From the NCBI RefSeq assembly GCF_003479805.1, contig NZ_QUHV01000016.1, forward strand, positions 1 to 54,661: DNA of 54,661 nt. The letters are read 5' to 3'. Under the pieces are notes generated by a model. The model searched no databases and was not told the origin of the DNA. It worked only from the letters and a program-made list of their open reading frames with translations. Positions 38,980 to 47,246 of this stretch are shown here, in pieces; position 1 is the first letter of the stretch; every line of letters starts with the position of its first letter. Made by a program: the position numbers and the translations under genes. The stretch is from Collinsella sp. AF08-23 (GTDB taxonomy: Bacteria; Actinomycetota; Coriobacteriia; Coriobacteriales; Coriobacteriaceae).

Positions 38980-39526
38980 TATTGCTGCACTTTTCGTAAA
39001 TAGCATCGAGAATATGCACAACTTTATTCTGAGTATCAATATCAGGAAGGTTTACTTCGATCTTGGCGATATCGCGGGGATGAACACGAAATACTTTCAT
39101 TCCCGTGACATACTGCCTGAGCTTGCGCTTAAACAACTCAGTCTGAAGCATGTAATTGATATATGCAGGATTTGCGACATCACAGTTTTCAATACGCATG
39201 ACGGTGGTTTCTGTGCCAGCTACAATCTCTTCGCCTTCTCCGCCCTTGACCATTAATGCTTTTCCCAAGTCATCGATCGTTTCCGAAGTTAAAACATAAA
39301 TAATGTCCCCGTCGGAAACGAACTGGTCGGATTTTATTCGCTCATCATCGGAGATGAAAGGGATGGCCTTGGTTGGTTTCTCGATATCGATATATAGATT
39401 GTGACCCTTATACAGGTCGCCATAGTGCAGATACTTCCATGGCCCGCAATCAAACATTCTGTCCCTGGGGATGCTTGCTCCTTTGGCGAAAGAGCAAAAC
39501 TCTCCAATCAAGTAATTAGAGCCCAT
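38948..39526 (-). CDS. hsdS: HsdS first half (target-recognition domain 1), expressed orientation
   Basis: A 192-residue half specificity subunit directly after hsdM; its ATG at 39526 overlaps the hsdM 3' end by 11 bases. It has one recognition domain (YLIGEFCSFAKGASIPRDRM) and ends NINRLNDYLAA-stop, exactly at the segment that normally links the two domains. Half-length HsdS proteins can dimerise and give a palindromic specificity in known systems. Here the stop codon is created just past the inverted repeat, so inversion of the neighbouring segment would extend it in frame. Confidence 0.85.
   Translation of the reverse strand: MGSNYLIGEFCSFAKGASIPRDRMFDCGPWKYLHYGDLYKGHNLYIDIEKPTKAIPFISDDERIKSDQFVSDGDIIYVLTSETIDDLGKALMVKGGEGEEIVAGTETTVMRIENCDVANPAYINYMLQTELFKRKLRQYVTGMKVFRVHPRDIAKIEVNLPDIDTQNKVVHILDAIYEKCSNINRLNDYLAA
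38953..38970 (-). repeat. Right inverted repeat of the hsdS segment
   Basis: The reverse complement of 38333-38350, lying where the two hsdS halves overlap. Together with flanking bases it forms GCTAAAT-GATT-ATTTAGC, a symmetric core like those bound by tyrosine recombinases. Confidence 0.85.
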
Positions 39527-40590
39527 AGCCGATAGCCTCCAGGTTCTTCTTGATCTGCTCCTGCAGGCGGTTGGACTCATCGAAGCACTTGGCTATCTCG
39601 CCGGTCAAACGCGCCATCTTCTCCTCGAAGGGCTCGCCGTCATCCTCGATGTCTGCAATGCCGACATAGCGGCCCGGAGTCAGGATGTAGTCCTGCTTCG
39701 CGATGTCTGCGATGCTAGCCACAGCGCAGAAGCCCTTCTCATCCTCGAGGGTTCCCTCATGGAAAGAGTTGAAGGCATCCGCGATCTTCTTGATGTCGGT
39801 GTCGGGCTTGAGCTCGCAGAGCTTGCGGCTCACCATGGTGCCGAGCTCGCGCGCGTCGATGAAAAGGGTCTTTCCGGGCTGCTTCTTGTTCTTATTGATA
39901 AACCAAAGCGAGACGGGGATCTGGGTGGTGAGGAACAGCTTTCCAGGAAGGGCGACGATGCCGTCGACCAGGTCCGCATCGACGATAGCCTTTCGGATAT
40001 CACCTTCAGTGCCGGTCTGACTGGAAAGGGAGCCGTTTGCAAGGACCATCGCCATGCGACCCTTGGAGTTGAGGTGCCAGATCATGTGCTGGAGCCACGC
40101 GAAGTTGGCGTTGCCAACCGGCGGGATGCCGTACTGCCATCGCACGTCCTCCTCGAGCTTGTCGCCGCCCCAGTCCTTCAGGTTGAAAGGTGGGTTGGCC
40201 AGGATGAAGTCGAACTTCTCGCGCTTGTGCTGGTCGTCGAAGAACGTGTCCGCGTAGTTGCCCAGGTCGGCCTCGATGCCGCGGATGGCGAGGTTCATCG
40301 TGGCAAGCTTCCAGGTGGAGGGATTCGACTCCTGGCCGAACACGGTGATGTCGTCGCGGACGCTTCCGCCGTGCTCCTTGACGAACTCCGCGCTCTGTAC
40401 AAACATGCCTCCCGCGCCGCAGCATGGGTCATACACGCGGCCATGGAAGGGTTGCAGGACCTCGACGAGCGTCCTGACGACGCAGCTCGGGGTGTAGAAC
40501 TCGCCAGCGAGCTTGCCCTCCTGCTCGGCGAACTTGCCGAGGCAGTACATGTAGGTCTCGCCCAGGACGTCGACGTTGTCCTCTTCGTCC
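39516..40590 (-). pseudogene. hsdM: HsdM methyltransferase, 5' part lost at an IS
   Basis: The C-terminal 345 or so residues of a type I N6-adenine methyltransferase: DVLGETYMYCLGKFAEQ, the SAM-binding DPCCGAGGMF, the catalytic NPPF (ILANPPFNLKDWGG), and the C-terminal coiled coil. The first 150 or so residues are missing; the frame runs into the terminal repeat of the IS at 40591. An internal ATG at 40550 exists but gives a truncated protein. The missing 5' part is not beyond the IS either, so the locus is rearranged and no hsdR is in this window. Confidence 0.85.
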
Positions 40591-40688
40591 GTTGTGTTAG
40601 ACCGCTTTGGATAAGTGTCCTATGCACAGTACACGCAGCAGGACCCCCAATTGCGACAATTCCATCATCAGGAAAGATGGAGGTTGCA

Positions 40689-41771
40689 ATGGAAGACGTG
40701 CTCACCCAGCTGACGAGGCAGTTCCTCCCGCAGATGACGGCTGCCGAGAAGAGCAGGGTCCTGAGATCGCTCAAGGCGCTGATAGACGCGGAGTTGTTCG
40801 ACCTCGCGGCAAGCGAGGGGGCGGAAGACGATCCCGACAGAGCCTGCCCCTGGTGCGGCTCCCCGCATTACGTGAAGAGGGGGCGAGACGGGCGCGGCCG
40901 TCAGCGGTTCCTCTGCCGAGGGTGCGCCAGGACCTTCACCGACGCCACCATGCGCATCTTCTCCACCACCAAGCTCGACAGGTCGGCCTGGATGAGGTTC
41001 GCGGAGTGCCACGTGGACATGCTCCCGCTGCGCGAGTCGGCGGAAAAGTGCGGCGTGTGCCTCAAGACGGCGTTCTTCATGCGCCACAGGCTGCTCGAGG
41101 CCATGGCCAAGCGCATGCCCGCCTTCCGCGTGGAGGCCGGCGGCGGGGCCGAGCTCGACGAGTGCTTCTTCAGGGAGAGCTTCAAGGGAAACCGCTCCAG
41201 GTCGGAGTCCGGCGTGCCCAGGAAGCCCCGCGCAAGGTCGCAGGGAACCGACGGGCACGAGAAGATATGCGTGCTCACCGGCATCAACGACGCCGGCGAC
41301 ATCTTCTACGAGATCGCGGGGAGGGGCGGCCTCGACGAGGCGGCAGCCAGGGAGCTGCTCGCCGACAAGCTCGCGGTCGGCGCGATAATCTCGACGGACC
41401 GTGCGCACGTGTACCGCCGCGTCCTGCCCGCCCTCGGCGTCGGCGAGCACATCGCCAGCAAGAGGGAGGAGCACGCCATCAACAGGGTGAACAGCCTCCA
41501 CTCCCAGATGAGGCACTTCATCGGCAGGTTCCGGGGCGTCTCCACGAGACGCCTCGAGAACTACCTCGCCTGGTTCAAGTGGACGTGGTGCTTCAAGGTC
41601 CGCAGGAGCGCGGACGAGCTCGCCGAGCTCATAGTGAGGCAGGCGGCCCGCGGCACGTACGAGAAGACCTGGCGCCAGTACAAGGTGACCCCCTATCCGT
41701 TCTACGAGTACTGGATCAAGCAGGCGAAATGGGACTCGCGTGCGCGGAGGGCCATATACGGCGTGGCGTGA
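40689..41771 (+). CDS. IS1595-family transposase
   Basis: A 360-residue transposase with an N-terminal zinc ribbon (CPWCGS ... RFLCRGCARTF), a helix-turn-helix region and a DDE-type catalytic domain: Asp in AELDECFF, Asp in AIISTDRAHVY and an Asn/Glu region near RVNSLHSQMRHFIGRFRGVS, the ISXO2-like signature. The ATG at 40689 follows GGAGG; the open frame runs far upstream into hsdM antisense, which is not coding. It appears complete, so the element may still be active. Confidence 0.9.
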   Translation: MEDVLTQLTRQFLPQMTAAEKSRVLRSLKALIDAELFDLAASEGAEDDPDRACPWCGSPHYVKRGRDGRGRQRFLCRGCARTFTDATMRIFSTTKLDRSAWMRFAECHVDMLPLRESAEKCGVCLKTAFFMRHRLLEAMAKRMPAFRVEAGGGAELDECFFRESFKGNRSRSESGVPRKPRARSQGTDGHEKICVLTGINDAGDIFYEIAGRGGLDEAAARELLADKLAVGAIISTDRAHVYRRVLPALGVGEHIASKREEHAINRVNSLHSQMRHFIGRFRGVSTRRLENYLAWFKWTWCFKVRRSADELAELIVRQAARGTYEKTWRQYKVTPYPFYEYWIKQAKWDSRARRAIYGVA

Positions 41772-41842
41772 TGTCCAGGGCGGTCTGGCGCAGCGCATCT
41801 GCGGCAAGCGCTGAAGTCGTGACCCGATGCAAAAAGCAACAG

Positions 41843-42337
41843 CTAGCGATATTCTTCGGGAACGTCGAAACCGTACTCACGGCATAGGAGCATGACATCG
41901 TGGACGTCGTGCTCGTCATGCTGATAGCCCAAGTGAAACAACAGCTGGCTTTCGGGGTCGATGCACGACACCTCCACCTCGCCGATGCGCCCCCTCCCCG
42001 AAAAGACCTCCCCGGGAAAACGATCTCCCTGATACAGAATATCGCCATTCTCGGCGAAATCGAAGCAATGCAGGTCGACGATGCGCCCCGCCTCGTCTTG
42101 CCACACCGTGTGATCTTCGGTGGTGAAAGATGCAGCCACCTCGGAAAACCCCTCATCAGCAATTAGATCCACGAACCTTTGGTAATCCCCGCGCTGAACG
42201 AACAGGTCGATGTCGTTATGAGCCCTGGTCTCACGCCCGACAAGCGCATCGACGCCCCAGCCGCCATCAAGATATACGCCAATGCCCGCACCTGCGGAAA
42301 GGCCGATTATCCAACACGCATCATCCTTGGTGACCAT
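41843..42337 (-). CDS. lnu: Lincosamide nucleotidyltransferase, Lnu(C)-like
   Basis: A 164-residue nucleotidyltransferase that would inactivate lincosamides such as lincomycin and clindamycin by adding AMP. The catalytic motif is LDGGWGVDALVG with AHNDIDLFV following (GG-W-x-D ... D-x-D), and the C-terminal half has the VSCIDPESQLLFHLGYQ segment of the Lnu(C)/LinA group. The length equals that of Lnu(C). The ATG at 42337 has AGGAGC upstream. It is the passenger gene of the IS1595 element. The exact allele cannot be called here. Confidence 0.85.
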   Translation of the reverse strand: MVTKDDACWIIGLSAGAGIGVYLDGGWGVDALVGRETRAHNDIDLFVQRGDYQRFVDLIADEGFSEVAASFTTEDHTVWQDEAGRIVDLHCFDFAENGDILYQGDRFPGEVFSGRGRIGEVEVSCIDPESQLLFHLGYQHDEHDVHDVMLLCREYGFDVPEEYR

Positions 42338-42425
42338 AGGAGCTCCTTCGCTTTCGCCTGCTATTTAAGCAAGAAAGATTATAGGAAAAGTCCCAGTATC
42401 CAAAGTGGTCTAACACAACGAATGC

Positions 42426-42644
42426 ATGGGACATACAAACCCCCTGCAACCATTTACTATAGGTTATGGAACGGGTTTAATATCATTTGCTCGTGATTAT
42501 GCTAAAACTATTGATTGTTATAAAATGTATTTAATAACGAATAGAAGCAATATTTCTGCTTGTAAATGTTATGAAAAAGCAGGAGGAATAAATAAAGTAG
42601 ATGATGAAATTATTTATGTGTATGATTTTAAGGAGAAAAACTAA
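42426..42644 (+). pseudogene. C-terminal fragment of a GNAT acetyltransferase
   Basis: From about 42465 the frame reads GTGLISFARDYAKTIDCYKM and later NRSNISACKCYEKAGG, the acetyl-CoA-binding and C-terminal part of a GNAT enzyme, possibly an aminoglycoside acetyltransferase. The N-terminal part is missing and replaced by a few codons reading out of the IS end. AT content is very high, like the next gene. The stop overlaps the aph start by one base, as expected of an original two-gene operon. Confidence 0.7.
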
Positions 42645-43531
42645 TGGATATAAAAAAGATAATAGAAGAAAAATGCAATATAGTTGTTGATAGTATAAAG
42701 TTGATTGGTGAGGGTTATGACAGCAAAGCATACATTGTAAATAATGAATATGTTTTCAAAATCAAATTTAGTGCTAATAAGAAAAAAGGGTATGAAAAAG
42801 AAAAAGCAATATATGATTTTCTAAACAAAAAATTAAATACAAATATTAAAATACCAAATATAGAATATTCATATATAAGTGAAGAATTATCTATTTTAGG
42901 ATATAAAGAAATTAAAGGAACTTTTTTAACACCAGAAATATATTTTGCCTTATCAAAAGAAAAGCAAGAATTATTAAAGCAAGATATTGCTATGTTTTTA
43001 AGACAAATGCACGATTTAGATTATAGTGAAATAAGTTCATATACGATAGACAATAAACAAAATGTTTTAGAAGAATATCAATTACTTAAAGAAACAATAT
43101 ATGATAGTCTTACTGATATTGAAAAACAATATGTAGAAGAATTTATGCAAAGATTAAATAGTACAACTATATTTGATGGTAAAAAATGCTTATGCCATAA
43201 TGATTTTAGTTGTAATCATTTATTACTTGATGATGAAAATAGATTATGTGGTGTAATAGATTTTGGAGATTCTGGAATTATAGATGAATACTGTGATTTC
43301 ATATATTTGCTAGAAGATAGTGAAGAAGAAATTGGCGTGTCTTTTGGAGAAGATATATTAAGATTATACGGAAATATTGATATTTCAAAAGCAAAGGAAT
43401 ATCAAGATGTTGTAGAACAATATTATCCAATAGAAACTATTGTATATGGTATTAAAAATAATAGACCTGATTTTATAGAAAAAGGTAGAAATATGCAGAC
43501 ACGAGATGTTGGGAGATTTTTCAGCGGATAA
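42644..43531 (+). CDS. aph(2'')-I: APH(2'')-I family aminoglycoside phosphotransferase
   Basis: A 295-residue kinase that would phosphorylate gentamicin-type aminoglycosides at the 2'' position. The nucleotide loop is GEGYDSKAY, the catalytic loop [12 protein letters not shown] and the metal-binding segment GVIDFGDSG. The sequence strongly resembles the APH(2'') domain family (If/Ih-like members, recalled). The AT content is far above that of the surrounding genome, indicating import from a low-GC Firmicute or Campylobacter-type source. The last 9 residues after FIEKGR do not look like the family, so the 3' end may be replaced by recombination near 43490. Confidence 0.88.
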   Translation: MDIKKIIEEKCNIVVDSIKLIGEGYDSKAYIVNNEYVFKIKFSANKKKGYEKEKAIYDFLNKKLNTNIKIPNIEYSYISEELSILGYKEIKGTFLTPEIYFALSKEKQELLKQDIAMFLRQMHDLDYSEISSYTIDNKQNVLEEYQLLKETIYDSLTDIEKQYVEEFMQRLNSTTIFDGKKCLCHNDFSCNHLLLDDENRLCGVIDFGDSGIIDEYCDFIYLLEDSEEEIGVSFGEDILRLYGNIDISKAKEYQDVVEQYYPIETIVYGIKNNRPDFIEKGRNMQTRDVGRFFSG

Positions 43532-43545
43532 ATATTTGAATTTAG

Positions 43546-43752
43546 AAAACTTACAAAAATCATCTTGACAAACTCGTTCCCGAGGGTTCCGAATTCCCAG
43601 GAAGGTATTTCTCTTGGAAAGAAAGTGACTACTGCTTCAAAGTCGGAGAGGGGATCTACTTCAACCCAGGCAGCTCCACTTCGGTAAAAATTGAAACTCT
43701 CAAAATCATTTTTGAGGCAGCGGGCATTGATTGCTTCGGAACTTTTGATTGA
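43546..43752 (+). pseudogene. Orphan C-terminal gene fragment
   Basis: Sixty-eight codons between an in-frame TAG and a TGA at 43750-43752, reading EGSEFPGRYFSWKESDYCFK and on to FEAAGIDCFGTFD. No start codon or ribosome-binding site. The composition matches ordinary coding DNA, so it is probably the 3' end of a gene cut by the aph insertion. I do not recognise the family. Confidence 0.4.
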
Positions 43753-43878
43753 ACTGTACAAGTCGAAGACCGAGGATCCCGATTAGCTACCAGGGGAGGG
43801 TTTGGTGGAGTTCGCTCTACCCCGCCCTCCCTTGGTTATATAATGCCAAGCAGAGCTAAATTTTTACACGAATCGCCG

Positions 43879-44021
43879 TGACCCCCGTGACCCCAGAGAT
43901 TGACCCAGATAACCCGAAAAACCGTGACCCAAATTTGACCCCATGGATTTTCGTCAATTTTTGAGACTGGGTATAAATTGGGCGAACTAGAACAAACTGC
44001 GACAAACTGGAACAAACTGGA
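43879..44021. repeat. Iteron-like repeats
   Basis: Five TGACCC copies (43879, 43888, 43901, 43925, 43936), then three tandem 10-base units ACAAACTG(G/C)(A/G) at 43992-44021 with a degenerate fourth at 43982. The unit length of 10 places repeats on one face of the helix, as in iterons or arm sites. Confidence 0.6.
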
Positions 44022-44059
44022 GAGAATTTTTAACTATTGAGTGGGAATAGAAAATTCCT

Positions 44060-44110
44060 TAGTTATGGGGGTATTAATTTGATTTCCTTTAGGATACACC
44101 CCCATAACTA
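44060..44110. repeat. 13-bp perfect inverted repeat
   Basis: TAGTTATGGGGGT (44060-44072) and ACCCCCATAACTA (44098-44110). It can form a long hairpin or be the end of a mobile element. From 44111 to 44375 there is no gene; a GTGGGCGA/TCGCCCAC stem (44283-44322) is visible. Confidence 0.6.
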
Positions 44111-44375
44111 TATGAATTGACCTGCTGACTCCAATGAAGATTGGAGGGCAACGGCCAGGGGTGACGGCCCAGCGAGTGTTATTTTGCGAGCTATGCGCGT
44201 TGAAAGCGACCTTTCGTGGTATAAACTGCTTGCCGGAAGCCGCGGCTTTCAGAGTACGGCTTACGTGTACGTTTAACCTCCGTGGGCGACGGGGTGCCGC
44301 AAGGCGTAGAATATCGCCCACCTGTAGGGGCCTGCAGCGATGCGGGCCCCGCTTCGTATGAAGGGGGCGCAACCG

Positions 44376-44825
44376 GTGAAGGTCGTATCCATCTCCCAGG
44401 ACTTCTTCGACCTCGTCGAGGGCGACCGCGAGCTCATGCTTAAGCACAATCTCCCCTGCATCGTGGTGGTGAGGCTGCGTTTCCGCGGGAAGCGCAGGGA
44501 CTTCGCCGTACCGCTGCATTCCAACATCGCCCCCAACGTGCCCAAAGACCAGTACTTTGCGTTGCCACCCCGCCCCACGACGCGCCCCGGCTGCCGCCAC
44601 GGCATCCACTACATCAAGATGTTCCCCATAACCAAGTCCTACCAGCGCCGCTTCAGGACCGAGGGCTCGGCCTACTACGAGACGCTCCAGCGCATCATCG
44701 ACGGCAACACCAAGCGCATTGTCTCCGAGTGCCAGGCGTACCTCGACCGCTACGAGCGCGAGGGAAGGCCCCACTTCGCCGTCGACATCGACCGTATCGT
44801 GGGGCTGCTGGAGGGCGAGAAGTAG
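44376..44825 (+). CDS. ToxN/AbiQ-like protein (candidate type III toxin)
   Basis: A 149-residue protein starting MKVVSISQDFF with GTG at 44376 and AAGGGGG eight bases upstream. The pattern resembles the ToxN/AbiQ fold: an N-terminal strand, a central RDFAVPLHSNI matching the family's YxxPLTSPK, then GIHYIKMFPI corresponding to LNxxxMIPV, and a C-terminal helical part. Such proteins are endoRNases held in check by a repeat-containing RNA encoded just upstream. No clear 30-40 base tandem repeat is seen upstream, which weakens the call. Alternatively it is an unrelated phage-type hypothetical. Confidence 0.4.
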   Translation: MKVVSISQDFFDLVEGDRELMLKHNLPCIVVVRLRFRGKRRDFAVPLHSNIAPNVPKDQYFALPPRPTTRPGCRHGIHYIKMFPITKSYQRRFRTEGSAYYETLQRIIDGNTKRIVSECQAYLDRYEREGRPHFAVDIDRIVGLLEGEK

Positions 44826-45042
44826 GGCACTTCGGCTCAGTCTCGAGCCATGTGGAGTCGCTCCGCATTTTTGAACGCCGCGTGTGCGTCCCAAATACTT
44901 GAGAAACTTGAGAAACAAGCTGTGAAGTGCAGTGGCTCGCCCGTGCCCGTGCATAGCCGTCACCATTAGCGTCTACGCGGCGTCGGCTTCAAGTGGAACT
45001 GGCCCCACTGCTGTATATGGTTTGCCTTGCTGCACATGGCGA

Positions 45043-45462
45043 TCAATGCCCGCGATGCTTCTGCTTGCGCTTCAGCTTTCGCTGCTCGAAGCGCGCCTCC
45101 GCCTCATCCGCGCGACGCTGGCTTCTTGCTTGAGCCGACTCCCGCTTCATCGCTTCCCGCTGTGCTGCGAGCGCCTGTTGTGCCTTGGTGCTCACCGCGG
45201 GCCGCTTAAGGGCTTTCGCTGCCTCGCGAGCGCGTCGCTTGGGATTCTTCGCGGGCTTGCTTGTTTCCGTGGCCTCGTCACCGAAGAACGTGAGCTTCGC
45301 CCATTTGCTTGTAACGAATTGCAGGATTTCCTCATCGGACGGTTCCGCGCCGAAGACGATGCGGGCGGCGCCGTATCTGCCGTCCTCGACATGCTCCGCC
45401 AGCCCGACCCAGAATTGGCCGTCATGATATACGGTCAGGGTGGATGACACGCTGATCTGCAT
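45043..45462 (-). CDS. yjdF: YjdF (DUF2992) protein, copy 1
   Basis: A 139-residue protein of the YjdF family: STLTVYHDGQFWVGLAE, then a domain ending near FVTSKWAKLTFF, and a long Arg/Lys/Gln/Ala-rich tail. YjdF is of unknown biochemical function and is often controlled by the yjdF (azaaromatic-sensing) riboswitch. The ATG at 45462 has AAGGAGG and a long structured leader. A second, nearly identical gene lies 5.4 kb to the right. The basic tail suggests nucleic-acid contact, which is inference. Confidence 0.85.
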   Translation of the reverse strand: MQISVSSTLTVYHDGQFWVGLAEHVEDGRYGAARIVFGAEPSDEEILQFVTSKWAKLTFFGDEATETSKPAKNPKRRAREAAKALKRPAVSTKAQQALAAQREAMKRESAQARSQRRADEAEARFEQRKLKRKQKHRGH

Positions 45463-45589
45463 GGTTGGTTCCTCCTTTATGTAGATGACCATGCAGAGAA
45501 GGGACAACCAAGGAGGCAGGTTACTGATGCGGACTCCCGCACGCCCACGACTACCCGACGGGGACTGTGTTTTCATCTCTGGTGGTTGG
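45463..45589 (-). promoter_or_regulatory. Candidate yjdF riboswitch leader, copy 1
   Basis: The minus-strand leader begins just after a TACAAT box (45590-45595) and ends at the ribosome-binding site. It contains a GCGG-GAGT-CCGC hairpin, and a CCTCCTT (45510-45516) complementary to the AAGGAGG ribosome-binding site (45471-45477), a plausible anti-Shine-Dalgarno for ligand control of translation. The leader is almost identical in copy 2. Confidence 0.7.
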
Positions 45590-45628
45590 ATTGTAGCATG
45601 AGCGAATGCGCATTGACCTCGCTGCCGG

Positions 45629-45859
45629 CATGCTGTGACTGGTCGAGGGTTTTACCAGGAATGGGGAAAGCCGGCACAGGAGCTGCGCCCGGGCGATGTG
45701 GTCAACATCGCCCCGGGGGTGAAGCATTGACACGGAGCCGCGCCCGACGGCTGGTTCTCCCATCTCGCGCTGGAGGTTCCGGGCGAGGAGACCTCCAACG
45801 AGTGGTTGGAGCCTGTGAACGACGAGGATTATCTCAAAGCGACTAACAAAGAGGCTTAA
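45629..45859 (+). pseudogene. Cupin-domain gene fragment with a nonsense mutation
   Basis: The frame reads VTGRGFYQEWGKPAQELRPG, then VKH-stop-HGAAPDGWFSHL and on to SNEWLEPVNDEDY before TAA at 45857. In carboxymuconolactone-decarboxylase/cupin proteins the motif is VKHWHGA, so TGG has become TGA (45728-45730). The 5' part is also missing. It is a dead gene, convergent with the sirtuin fragment. Confidence 0.75.
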
Positions 45860-46203
45860 GCACCGTCGCCCACCCGCGCCGCCGAGAGCAGTGCGCCCAA
45901 ATCGGCCTGGATTGCCTCCGCCTTGCTTCCGAGCTGCAAGGGGGCTGAGTCGCCCGAGATGTTTACGCTCAACAGATGCACATCCGGCAGCTTTGCGGCC
46001 ATGCTCCAGAACGGGAGCGTGATGATGCCGGGGGTCATCTCGCCCACGCCAAGCTCCAGCAGCAGCACGCGGCCAGCTCCGCGCTCGTGCACGAAGCGCT
46101 CGTATCGTCCGAGGCTCTCGCGCCATGTCGCACCCTGCAGAAACGTGTCGTCGCGCACCCACGGTACAAGATACTGATTTTCCGTGCGAAAACGCTCATG
46201 CCG
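45856..46203 (-). pseudogene. C-terminal fragment of a Sir2-family protein
   Basis: After an in-frame stop at 46204-46206, 115 codons read FRTENQYLVPWVRDDTFLQG and later VLLLELGVGEMTPGIITLPFW. This matches the C-terminal half of bacterial sirtuins of the type linked to macrodomain loci. The NAD-binding N-terminal half is missing. An internal ATG at 46158 would give 100 residues without the active site. From 46204 to 46337 no gene is seen. Confidence 0.6.
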
Positions 46204-46337
46204 CTAAATTGAGCGACCGCCTGTACTGCAGCGGGATCATCCGCCCGAGCGATCCCTTAATCCGTCGCCCGTTGCGCCAATCGGCAGAAGCCACGCGTGG
46301 ACGCTAATCGCTCGAGCGAATCGTCGTCGGTTTCCGT

Positions 46338-47246
46338 TTAACGATTTCTTTTTCCGCTATTATCTGACCCTCGGACTTCCTCGTGATAGAAGTAGTCCAC
46401 GATCACCGGATGCCCCTGGGGGACTCTGCCATAAGGCATTTCGTTGTCCACAAAGGGGCAATCGTACTTCTTGGCCATTTCCTCGGCTTTTACTTCAAGC
46501 GCTTCAAAATAGCTACGGTTGCGCTTGTTATAGATCTCATCGTAAAGCGGTACGAGATTGGGATGTTTCTCGGCGATATAATCCAGGATTGCTTTTTTGA
46601 AACCACCCCGAAGATTGAGATTTTCGAGCCAAAACAAATCGCACCGATCCTTTACTCGCTCAAAAATCATCTCAAAATCCGTGATGCCGGGAAATACCGG
46701 GGACACGAAGCAGACCGTACGGATACCTTCGTCATACACCTGCTTCATAGCAGCGATACGACGCTCGATGCTCGACGCGGAGTCCATATCGTTCTTGAAG
46801 TTCTCATCCAGCGTGTTGATCGACCATGAAACGGTCACTCGTCCAAGCCTCTTCAGCAGATCGATATCCCGTACCACAAGATCGGACTTTGTGCAGATCA
46901 GAATATCTGCATCGCTGCCAATCAGCTGCTCCAGGAGTTTCCTGGTATTCCCGAATCGCTCCTCCTGTGGATTGTAGCCATCCGTCACAGAACCGATAAC
47001 CACCCGCTGTCCAGCGTATTTCTTCGGATTCTTGATTTCCGGCCAATGCTTCACATCAAGAAAGGTGCCCCATTCCTCCTTGTGTCCGGTAAAGCGCTTC
47101 ATAAAGGAGGCATAGCAATACTTGCAGGCATGCGTGCAGCCTACATAGGGATTGACCGAGTAGCCGCCTACCGGCAGGCTGGACTTGGTCATGATGTTCT
47201 TTGCTTCCACCTCATTGATGAGGATTCCATCGATCACTTCCGCCAT
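46338..47246 (-). CDS. Radical SAM protein, second gene of the 'mobile pair'
   Basis: A 302-residue radical SAM enzyme with CTHACKYCYA (Cys37, Cys41, Cys44), the CxxxCxxC that binds the 4Fe-4S cluster and SAM. The arrangement resembles the spore-photoproduct-lyase-like group. The ATG at 47246 has GGAGG ten bases upstream and overlaps the preceding gene by 13 bases. Two adjacent radical SAM genes of this type, found on mobile DNA, are catalogued as the 'radical SAM mobile pair' (recalled name); the reaction is unknown. A short Asn/Lys/Arg tail follows. Confidence 0.85.
   Translation of the reverse strand: MAEVIDGILINEVEAKNIMTKSSLPVGGYSVNPYVGCTHACKYCYASFMKRFTGHKEEWGTFLDVKHWPEIKNPKKYAGQRVVIGSVTDGYNPQEERFGNTRKLLEQLIGSDADILICTKSDLVVRDIDLLKRLGRVTVSWSINTLDENFKNDMDSASSIERRIAAMKQVYDEGIRTVCFVSPVFPGITDFEMIFERVKDRCDLFWLENLNLRGGFKKAILDYIAEKHPNLVPLYDEIYNKRNRSYFEALEVKAEEMAKKYDCPFVDNEMPYGRVPQGHPVIVDYFYHEEVRGSDNSGKRNR

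Larger units (their letters stand above)
40591..42419 (+). mobile_element. IS1595-family element carrying a lincosamide resistance gene
   Basis: The ends 40591-40613 and 42397-42419 are 23-base inverted repeats differing at one base (core TGTTAGACC-R-CTTTGGATA). Inside are the transposase and, oppositely oriented, a lincosamide nucleotidyltransferase gene as passenger. This resembles ISSag10/MTnSag1, which carry lnu(C) (recalled, not checked). The flanks (CTCTTCGTCC and GAATGCATGG) do not share a target duplication, so the right flank was replaced after insertion. Confidence 0.85.

Noticed and set aside
39759..40688. In-frame upstream extension of the IS1595 transposase
   Set aside because: It runs antisense through hsdM; the transposase start at 40689 has its own GGAGG and lies inside the IS ends.
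43423..43761. Minus-strand frame after the aph gene
   Set aside because: The opposite strand gives a more protein-like translation (43546-43752); no ribosome-binding site.
44034..44966. Minus-strand frame across the ToxN-like gene
   Set aside because: Biased composition and no ribosome-binding site; the plus-strand frame looks like a real protein.
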